Assembly (NCBI RefSeq): GCF_003627095.1
Contig: NZ_CP032628.1
Span: 1 to 54,925, forward strand
DNA: 54,925 nt
Origin: Lactococcus allomyrinae
GTDB lineage: Bacteria; Bacillota; Bacilli; Lactobacillales; Streptococcaceae
Reading direction: 5' to 3'
Position 1 is the first letter of the stretch, and each line of letters starts with the position of its first letter. Made by a program: the position numbers and the translations under genes. Positions 45,822 through 53,100 of this stretch are shown one piece after another. The notes below the pieces were generated by a model. The model had not been told where the DNA came from. It was given only the letters and a program-made list of their open reading frames with translations, and ran no database searches.

Positions 45822-47012
45822 ATGAAAAAATTTTTATTTGCACCCTTTATGATGAATCTAGGGGAAAGTCAACGGTTATCGCAAATTGCTCAACGTCTTC
45901 AGGAAGAAGGCTATGAGATTCATATATTAGGAAAAAATTTTTATCCATTTTTATTCGAAAATCCAAACTATATTTTTCATGAATGCTTAGCGGATGAGCA
46001 CATTTACTCTGAAGAACGATATAAGGATTTCTTTTCATTTGATACAGATTTTAATTTCTTGACAGATGAAGAAATTAAAGAAGTTTGCAATTTTGAACGC
46101 AAGTTACTTAATGAGTATAATTTTAGTGCTGTTTTTACAGGGTATCGTTTAAGCATAGTCGTAAGTTGCAAGATTGAAAAAGTTCCATTAATTTGGATAA
46201 TTTCTGGAGCCATTCATATTGATGAAATCGTTCAGAACATTGAAGGGATTGTTCCTAATAATATGAACTACAGGTTACAGAGTGAGGCTGTTAAAAATAC
46301 ATTGAAAAGGGTTGTTTTATCATATTCTAATAATGTTAAATCTTGGAATCGATATTTGCAATCTGAGGGTACATCAACTTTAAAAAATTCTTTGGAGCTG
46401 TTCACGGGTGATTTAAATTTGATTGCAGACTATAGTAAATTCTATATGTTTAATAATCAAAAAGAATATAAAATTGTTGGTCCAATACTTTTTTCTGCTC
46501 CCAAGAAATTTCTAAATATAGATAATAAAAACAAAAAAATATTGCTGAGTTTTGGAACTTCTTTTGACAAAGAATGGGTACAACAATTTATAGAAAAACT
46601 TCCCAATGAATATTCTTACATTCTCACGACTTGCGGAGAAAAATTTCATCTTGGAGAGAAAGATATTGAATTACAAAAGTTTATAGACTTTAAAAACTTA
46701 TCAGATAAAATATCATTTGCGATTATTCATGGAGGGCAAGGAACTGTATATGCAATGGCAGAGCAAGCCATTCCTTTTATTGGAATCCCATTCTTCAATG
46801 AGCAATTATGGAATATCAAAAAATTCAGCGATTTTGGCGCAGCTTTCTTAATGAAAAAAGAAGAAGATATAAAAAAAATAATATCGACTTTTACTTTGAC
46901 AATATCTGATTATCAGAATGAAATGCTTGAAATAAGTCAAGGAATTTTGAGAGAATCTAGTAAATCTTTAGATAATGTAGTAAAAGAAGTGGTACAGTTT
47001 ATTGAGCAATGA
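45822..47012 (+). CDS. cylJ: CylJ-like glycosyltransferase
   Basis: The 396-aa protein is a GT1/MGT-type glycosyltransferase: N-terminal acceptor domain (FLFAPFMMNLGESQRLSQIA) and a C-terminal donor-binding motif (IHGGQGTVYAMAEQAIPFIG). In S. agalactiae CylJ is thought to add rhamnose to the polyene. AGAGGAATT precedes the ATG. The 3' end overlaps the cylK start by 11 bp. Confidence 0.85.
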   Translation: MKKFLFAPFMMNLGESQRLSQIAQRLQEEGYEIHILGKNFYPFLFENPNYIFHECLADEHIYSEERYKDFFSFDTDFNFLTDEEIKEVCNFERKLLNEYNFSAVFTGYRLSIVVSCKIEKVPLIWIISGAIHIDEIVQNIEGIVPNNMNYRLQSEAVKNTLKRVVLSYSNNVKSWNRYLQSEGTSTLKNSLELFTGDLNLIADYSKFYMFNNQKEYKIVGPILFSAPKKFLNIDNKNKKILLSFGTSFDKEWVQQFIEKLPNEYSYILTTCGEKFHLGEKDIELQKFIDFKNLSDKISFAIIHGGQGTVYAMAEQAIPFIGIPFFNEQLWNIKKFSDFGAAFLMKKEEDIKKIISTFTLTISDYQNEMLEISQGILRESSKSLDNVVKEVVQFIEQ

Positions 47013-47589
47013 AATTAAAATTTATATATATAAAGATTCTGGAATTAAGCTCCCTAATAAATTAATAGGTAAGAGGATCTCACGTTATAATGAAGCGATT
47101 CGTGAGAGAACAAAAAGAAAAATACTTGTTAGTAGTTATTTTATCTATAAGGTACTTCGTATAAATCAGGTTCCTAAGGATAGAGCTATACAAGCTTTTT
47201 CTAAAAGTGCGCATGAAATAAAAGGTTTACCATTTTCAGTAAGTTTTTCAAATGCAGAGCCTTATTATGCCTTAGCAATTTCGGAAAAAAATGTAGGAAT
47301 TGATATTGAAAATTATAAAGAGCGATCGAAAGAATTGTATGAAAAGTATGTTGATGAAAGTATTGTTTTAAGCTTAGAAGAGCTAAAAGAATCTTTTTAT
47401 AGAAACTGGATAGAAAAAGAGGCAAAGTACAAGTCTGTAAATGATTCTATACCTAAGCATATGGGATATTTTAAAGTATCTGACTTGATGATTGGTATTT
47501 ATCATGAAAAACCTCATAACATACTAAGTTATGAGGTTGATATTCAAAGTGAAAATGGGATTCTGAAGTGCAAGTTAACAAGTCTGTGA
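47002..47589 (+). CDS. cylK: CylK-like 4'-phosphopantetheinyl transferase
   Basis: The 195-aa Sfp-type protein has the metal-binding GIDIENYKERS and the catalytic NWIEKEAKYKS motifs. It would convert apo-AcpC to the holo form. I accept TTG 47002, overlapping cylJ; an ATG at 47009 is out of frame, so the start is uncertain and another small indel here cannot be ruled out. It is the last cyl gene; a hairpin lies 64 bp downstream. Confidence 0.84.
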   Translation: MSNEIKIYIYKDSGIKLPNKLIGKRISRYNEAIRERTKRKILVSSYFIYKVLRINQVPKDRAIQAFSKSAHEIKGLPFSVSFSNAEPYYALAISEKNVGIDIENYKERSKELYEKYVDESIVLSLEELKESFYRNWIEKEAKYKSVNDSIPKHMGYFKVSDLMIGIYHEKPHNILSYEVDIQSENGILKCKLTSL

Positions 47590-47652
47590 AAAATCAAGTA
47601 AATTCATATAATTCAACATTTTTAAAGACACTATCCCTTAAATGTCTTCGAT

Positions 47653-47690
47653 GTTTTAGGAAATTACAATCTTTATTTGTTTCCTAAAAC
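47653..47690 (+). terminator. hairpin after the cyl operon, possible terminator
   Basis: Perfect 11-bp arms GTTTTAGGAAA (47653-47663) and TTTCCTAAAAC (47680-47690) with a 16-nt loop. There is no clean T run after it, so it could be a terminator or an RNA-stabilising hairpin. Confidence 0.5.
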
Positions 47691-47793
47691 TAGTTCTACT
47701 CATGCTGAATACCTAGGACTGGGGAGTTTGTCTAAAATGGGTACTGTATTTTGGTTGTTTTGAAAAATGTGCCATACTTAGGGAAAATATTGT

Positions 47794-47807
47794 AGAAAGC
47801 GTTTTGA
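47794..47807. promoter_or_regulatory. cre-like CcpA site upstream of the BCCP-like gene
   Basis: AGAAAGCGTTTTGA matches 13 of 14 positions of the cre pattern WGWAARCGYTWWMA. It lies about 107 bp upstream of the BCCP-like promoter, in the 349-bp gap after cylK, which otherwise holds only the hairpin at 47653 and no gene. Confidence 0.4.
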
Positions 47808-47900
47808 CGTTTGCTTGTTTAAGGCATTTGTAACGTTTAGAAGCGTTCTTCATTGATGATATCAAATCGAATAAGGAGTAAGGTTAGCTAGATTAGAAGT

Positions 47901-47928
47901 TTGTAATCTTCAAAAGCTATTTTATAAT
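47901..47928 (+). promoter_or_regulatory. promoter placing the BCCP-like mRNA start at the ATG
   Basis: TTGTAA (47901-47906), 16-bp spacer, TATAAT (47923-47928). The ATG is at 47938, so the transcript would start within a few bases of it and be leaderless. Confidence 0.5.
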
Positions 47929-47937
47929 AGAAGAATT

Positions 47938-48294
47938 ATGATAAATGGAATCCCTAACTATAAGAATAACTGTATAGAAGAAAATACTCTTTTAGAAATA
48001 AAAGGTATACAATCAAAGCATAATCAAGTCTCAGTTGTTTATAAAGAAACTCGAATTAAAAATTGTAGATTATTTATAAGCAGACTTGTTGGGTTTGTTC
48101 ATATTGCCCCTGTCATATCGATGACAAAAATTTTGCGACCAAATGACTTAGTAATGACCATTGAAGAGCTAGATGTTTTAAATGAGGTGCACATGGAACA
48201 AAGCGGTAAAATTGAAGCAGTATATGTTGAAGAAAATCAATTTGTAATGTATGGAACTCCGTTACTCTTGATAAGATGTCTTGATAGTAGCTAG
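47938..48294 (+). CDS. biotinyl/lipoyl-domain protein (BCCP-like) without the biotin lysine
   Basis: The 118-aa protein matches the C-terminal domain of acetyl-CoA carboxylase biotin carrier protein: SRLVGFVHIAPVIS aligns with the SPMVGTFYxAPSP segment, and TIEELDVLNEVHMEQSGKIE aligns with the EAMKMMNE turn. The lysine that carries biotin is replaced by Asp (EELDV for EAMKM). It cannot be biotinylated in the usual way. Its place after a malonyl-CoA-consuming operon suggests an effect on acetyl-CoA carboxylase, but that is inference. It has its own near-leaderless promoter. Confidence 0.65.
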   Translation: MINGIPNYKNNCIEENTLLEIKGIQSKHNQVSVVYKETRIKNCRLFISRLVGFVHIAPVISMTKILRPNDLVMTIEELDVLNEVHMEQSGKIEAVYVEENQFVMYGTPLLLIRCLDSS

Positions 48295-48299
48295 TAAAT

Positions 48300-48830
48300 A
48301 AAGTCCGAAATATTTATATAACCTCATTATTCTGTGAAACAAAAAGTGCATTTTAATTCAACCATTTCATCGGGATTAATCCTGCACCTATTTATGATTT
48401 TTTTGGATAACATTTGAAAGTGTAAATCATCACCTCTCAGGGTAAAAAGGAGTGAGAGACTAAATGAAAACTCATATAATAGTCTTTGGCATTGACAAGC
48501 TCACGAGCGGGATATGATATAGTAAAACTACAGAATATTGTAGTGAGTGAAAAGCTCTCAACTTTTTTGGGTTTACTACAAATTTCTATAAGTTTCGGAA
48601 AAATTAGTGTTTTTCGTACACTTGTATGACTTAAAAATCGCACGGTTGAGCGATTCTCTCTTAATGAGGAATAAAAAAGGCTAAAAAACGCAGATTGTGA
48701 CAAAATTATGAGAAAATGAGAACGTTTTTAATGGTTTGTGTGCTCATTTCAGGTATATAGGAAACATATAAAATATATATATAAAACATATATAATTTAT
48801 TGAAGTTTTGACAAATCTGTGAGATAATTG
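48300..48830. other. non-coding stretch with a possible small RNA
   Basis: No convincing gene. TTGACA at 48492-48497 with a TATGAT/TGATAT region 15-17 bp downstream could start a transcript. It would contain ACTACA…TGTAGT and AATCGC/GCGATT (48637-48656) hairpins and a TTTTTT stretch near 48565. A 17-codon frame at 48464-48517 has an AAGGAG site but is too short to trust. The 3' part (about 48750-48800) is a simple AT-rich tract. Confidence 0.35.
48801..48829 (+). promoter_or_regulatory. promoter of the 57-aa gene
   Basis: TTGAAG (around 48801), about 17 bp spacer, GATAAT (around 48824-48829), upstream of the small gene at 48853. Confidence 0.4.
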
Positions 48831-48852
48831 GGTTGTGGAAGTTTGGGGTATA

Positions 48853-49026
48853 ATGATGGAGAAACAGACAGAATTATTTGAGGAAAAGACAGAAATTGCA
48901 CCAATTACTGTCAAAGAGAGTTTAAAAGCTGAAGCGATGGCTTATGCAAAATCCCAGGGCTTGAATCTTTCCTCTTGGACAAGAAATTTATGGATCAAAG
49001 AAATAGAAAAGGCAAAAAAACGTTAG
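48853..49026 (+). CDS. small putative DNA-binding protein
   Basis: The 57-aa protein (MMEKQTELFEEKTEIAPITV, then AMAYAKSQGLNLSSWTRNLW and a basic end) has a strand-helix-helix pattern like short ribbon-helix-helix proteins of plasmids. I use the ATG at 48853; a GTG at 48835 is an alternative. The ribosome binding site is weak. It precedes the holin-like toxin locus and may be regulatory. Confidence 0.5.
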   Translation: MMEKQTELFEEKTEIAPITVKESLKAEAMAYAKSQGLNLSSWTRNLWIKEIEKAKKR

Positions 49027-49042
49027 TTTGGCATTGATTTCC

Positions 49043-49070
49043 TTGAATTTCTTGTTCCGTGTGGTATAAT
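49043..49070 (+). promoter_or_regulatory. promoter of the antisense RNA to the holin-like toxin
   Basis: TTGAAT (49043-49048), 16-bp spacer, TATAAT (49065-49070) with an extended TGG. Confidence 0.6.
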
Positions 49071-49076
49071 AAAAGT

Positions 49077-49187
49077 AAAGAAAAGGACTTGCGCTAACAA
49101 GCCCTAATGTAGCCGATTAAAAGTCGGTGGCCGTATTGATTACAAGAACCGTTAACTCGCCAAAGTTGAGACGGTTCTTATTTTTTT
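49077..49187 (+). ncRNA. antitoxin RNA (RatA-like position)
   Basis: The plus-strand transcript runs toward the toxin gene and ends at arms AAGAACCGT (49144-49152) and ACGGTTCTT (49171-49179) with inner AACT/AGTT pairing and a seven-T tail. It overlaps the 3' end of the convergent toxin gene, as in txpA/RatA-type systems. Confidence 0.65.
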
Positions 49188-49276
49188 GCTATCTTTTCGA
49201 TTAACAAAACGATAAATGTAAGCAAACTAATCAGTAAACCGCAAGCTGCGATGACTAACATTGCTACACTCATCAT
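49178..49276 (-). CDS. holin-like type I toxin peptide (TxpA/Hol_Tox type)
   Basis: The 32-aa peptide (MMSVAMLVIAACGLLISLLT, ending IEKIAKK) is one hydrophobic helix with a short basic tail, the pattern of putative holin-like toxins of Lactobacillales. AAGGAGCGCTCTT precedes the ATG. A convergent antisense RNA overlaps its 3' end. It would form membrane pores if not silenced, stabilising the plasmid. Confidence 0.7.
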   Translation of the reverse strand: MMSVAMLVIAACGLLISLLTFIVLLIEKIAKK

Positions 49277-49380
49277 AAGAGCGCTCCTTCCTGTCAGATT
49301 TTGAACTTACATACATAAGCCTCACCTCACTTTCAGAGCCACCGTCTATTAAAAACATCTACAATCATTATTATAACAAA

Positions 49381-49418
49381 AAAGCACTATACAAGCGAGA
49401 ATACTTGTATAGTGCTTT
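49381..49418 (-). terminator. bidirectional terminator downstream of ssb
   Basis: Perfect 15-bp arms AAAGCACTATACAAG (49381-49395) and CTTGTATAGTGCTTT (49404-49418) with an 8-nt loop and T runs on both sides. It ends the ssb transcript 6 bp after the stop and separates it from the toxin gene. Confidence 0.82.
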
Positions 49419-49423
49419 GCTTT

Positions 49424-49879
49424 TTAAAAAGGTAAATCGTCGTCGTTGATTGTCATTGGTTCTGAGCTTGCAAATGGATCATGAGGATCTGCAGGAGAAG
49501 TTTGTTTTCCAGTGCTTTGAGTTGCTGCAGGTTGAGGTGTTTGTACATTCCCTCTGTCTTGACGACTTTCGAGCATTTGGAAACTGTCCGCAACTACTTC
49601 AGTCACGTAAATGCGTTGGCCTTGTTGATTTTCATAGTTTCGTGTTTGAATACGCCCAGTGATACCAATTAGAGCCCCTTTTTTAGCCCAATTTGCTAAA
49701 TTTTCAGCTTGCTGCCGCCAGATGACGCAGTTAATGAAATCGGCCTCGCGGTCACCGTTCGCATTTTTAAATTGGCGGTTGACTGCTAATGAGAAGGTTG
49801 CGACTGCTTGGTTTTGTGGTGTGTATCGGAGTTCAGGGTCACGTGTTATCCGCCCCACCAAAGTGACATTATTTATCAT
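49424..49879 (-). CDS. ssb: single-stranded DNA-binding protein (canonical)
   Basis: The 151-aa protein has a full OB fold ([20 protein letters not shown], then [15 protein letters not shown] and [20 protein letters not shown]), a Gln/Pro-rich linker and the acidic tip DDDLPF that recruits host repair proteins. It is much closer to chromosomal SSB than the first copy at 10566. A second SSB would coat single strands after transfer or during replication. It has its own strong terminator. Confidence 0.93.
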   Translation of the reverse strand: MINNVTLVGRITRDPELRYTPQNQAVATFSLAVNRQFKNANGDREADFINCVIWRQQAENLANWAKKGALIGITGRIQTRNYENQQGQRIYVTEVVADSFQMLESRQDRGNVQTPQPAATQSTGKQTSPADPHDPFASSEPMTINDDDLPF

Positions 49880-50033
49880 ATTAACCCTCTTTTCTTATTT
49901 TAATATAGTATAGCAAATCATCTCTATAATGTTTAAATGAAAACAACTGAACTTTTATCAGATGTTATATTGTTCGGAAATAATTGTTAAATACTTGGAA
50001 TTTTCAACGTGAAAGAAGAGGAAATACCGAACG

Positions 50034-50165
50034 TTAATCGACTATTTTTTTGTTATTGATTTTAAATTCATTTCTCTCTGAATAATACAGTGTTCGAATG
50101 TGAGTAATTCCACTCTCTACTCTTTCAACTTCCGAGCATTTTTTCATTTTTAACATTTGGCACAT
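50034..50165 (-). CDS. small hypothetical protein after the giant methylase/helicase
   Basis: The 43-aa protein (MCQMLKMKKCSEVERVESGI onward) starts at ATG 50165 with AAAGGAG at good distance, 25 bp after the methylase/helicase stop. A longer frame to 50225 would overlap the giant gene and is less likely. Two Cys residues are present; no function is recognised. Confidence 0.5.
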   Translation of the reverse strand: MCQMLKMKKCSEVERVESGITHIRTLYYSERNEFKINNKKIVD

Positions 50166-50190
50166 TTTTTCTCCTTTGAAATTTATAGCA

Positions 50191-53100
50191 TTACATCTCC
50201 ATTTCATCAGATTGTTCATAATCATTTGTCACATCACGAAGGGGGTTAGAACGTTCAATTTCAAGAAGTTCTTTTAAATCATTATACCGTTCTGATTTCT
50301 CTTTGTACTCCTCTTCTTTGGAATAAGGAGCATTTTCGGCTTCCTCAATTTTATTAATCGCTGTTTGAAGGCGGTCAATTTCATTGAGTGTATTTTCTCG
50401 GTCACGTGTGATTCCCTCATCTATTTTATTATCAATTCGAGTCAAAATACCTGTAGGAGCTGCCACATCAACCCGTACAGAATATTGAGCATTTCCTTTT
50501 AAAATAAGGTCATGATTAGTATTATCAGTTGAGCTTGCAACTTGATGAACAAGCTCAAAACCTCTATAATGACCAAGACTTGTCGAGGCTATTCTTTCAG
50601 TACTAACCTGATATTGCAATACATTACCATTTAAACGTTTAGCAAAAAATTCTCCAACGTCTGACTTTTTATCCTGGTCATTAAAGTATTTACTCTGACC
50701 ATTATATGATAGTTCAAGACTGAAGGGATTGTTTTTATTGTCAGTGATGTTAGAGAGGTCTTTTTCGATAGCATCAAGATACTTTTCAAAAGAGGACAAG
50801 CGATTTTTCTCTTCTCCAATTCTCTTTTGGTCAGTGGCTTTCCCCTCATAAAAGCGAGTTCGTGAACGTTTCAGTACCTGCAATTCCATCTCCAGTTTCA
50901 TAAATTCGGCTTGGAGGGGATTTCCAGTAGCTGAAGCCTTAAAAGTCGCAGGACTAGGGGTGTCGGTCGCAAGTTCTTCCATTTCACGTGCATTTGAGGT
51001 TCCGCTCATAATCTGCTCGATAAACTTTTGTTTCACTTCTTGGGTTTGCCAAAGAAATGAATCCATTGAGTTTTTCGTAATATAGTGATGAATTTGTACC
51101 AATGGGTTTTCATTGCCTTGACGAATAATCCTGCCGTTTCGTTGGGCAATATCTGATGGACGCCAAGGGACATCTAAATGGTGGATGGCAATGAGTTTAT
51201 CTTGGACATTAAGTCCAGTTCCTGCTTTACTTGTACTGCCCAGCAATACACGAATTTTTCCAGTCCGCATCTCACGCATCATCACTTCTTTGTTTTTATC
51301 AGTTGCCTCATGAATAAACCGTACTTCACGTTCAGGAATGCCTTTCAAAACAAGGAGCCGTTTGATTTCATCGTAAGCCGAAAAAGTGTTGACTGACCCA
51401 TCTGAATTGTAAGTTTGGCTGTTTCTGTATTTATAAGGGACAGAAAGGTCTGAAAAAATCATTTGTGTCGATTTCCTATCATCATTATCTTTATAAATTT
51501 GGTAGACATTGGCAACAACTTGGTTCAATTTATTCGAATCTATTTCGGAATAGAGCGAATCATCAAGGACTCTCATGTCCAGGGTCAACTTACGATTTTC
51601 TCCAACAATTTTTAACATATTATCTTCATAAGGCTTAACAGAGCCACTTTCAATCATTGATGCACGTGTAATTAATTGGTCAATATAATCTGCTTGCGTA
51701 CTTGTGGCTGTCGTATAGTGAGGAATAGTATCAGCTTTTGGAACAGGTAAATCAAGCATATCGGAAGTCTGAATATCCCAAGATTCACGGAACATTTTCA
51801 TTAACTCAGGAACATTCCCAAATTTAGTAAAGCGTCGATTGATTTTAAATGTGCCTGCTGCAGTGAGTTCGAAATTATTTTCAATGATTCCAAAACTAGA
51901 AACCCAGCTATCAAAATGCTCTACTCCGAAACGCTCGAGCACATCAGGCTCAACATACTTCATCATAGTGTAGAGTTCCACCACAGAATTAGACATGGGT
52001 GTTCCAGTAGATAAAACGACATGGCGATTATCGTAGAGATTATGGAGATATTCAATCTTCATCATTAAGTCCAAAGCTTTTTGGCTTCTAGTATCAGACA
52101 CTCCTTTGACATTTTCGAGCTGAGTATAAGGGGCAAGATTTTTGTAATTGTGGGCTTCATCAATGAATAGAAAATCAATTCCAAGTTCTTCAAAATTAAT
52201 AAAGGTATCCGTATCGGTTTTTTGAAGGCTTTCAATTCTTTTCTCTAGGACTTCAATTTTTTTCTCAATCCGTTTAACCGTATATTTATTATCGGTATTT
52301 TCTAACGCTTCACGTGCTAAAGTAATTTCGTTATTAATATAATATTCTTGATATTCTTGACTCATCGCCACTTTCCCAAACTGTGAGTCCGCAATGACGA
52401 TGGCATTATAATTTCCATTTGCAATCCGACTAATAAATCGTTTCCGGTTATTTTTAGTAAAGTCTTCAGACATCGCGACAAGGACCTTGCTTTCAGGGAA
52501 ATATTTGTAGATTTCTCTTGCAAATTGGTCAACCAAAGGTTTAGGAATGACGAACATTGCTTTTGAAATGACCCCAAGTTCTTGTAGCTTCATAGAGGAG
52601 GCAAGCATGGTCAATGTTTTTCCTGACCCCACCTCATGAGCAAGACCTGCCCGTCGTTCTTGAATAATTCGCATGACCGCATTTTGTTGATGGGGACGGA
52701 GTTGGTATTGTGTGGCAAGTCCACTTACGGTTAATTGTTGCCCGTCATAGGATTTTATAACAGAGCGATTATAGCGTTCGTTATAAATTTTGACAATTTC
52801 CGCCTGAGCTTCAGGCGTTTTCATCACCCACTCTTCAAATTGTGACGCAAGTGCTCCTCCCCTTTCTTGAATAGCTGCTGTGGCATCTGAGTCAAGAATC
52901 CGTTTCTTTCCTGTAGGGTCATCGGGGTCAGGTTGATAGATTTTGGGCGCACGTTGATTTAAGAGCGTCGTTGCTAAACGATCTGCAGAGTAACTTTGAT
53001 TTTTTCGAGAGTCTCTGTAACCATATTTATCAGTAACCGCATAAGTATTGGTTTTCTCTACTTCAACTTGATAGACATCTGAAGCTTTGTCGTAATCAAT

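Noticed and set aside
48464-48517. 17-codon frame with an AAGGAG site
   Set aside because: Too short to separate from chance; possibly a leader or remnant.
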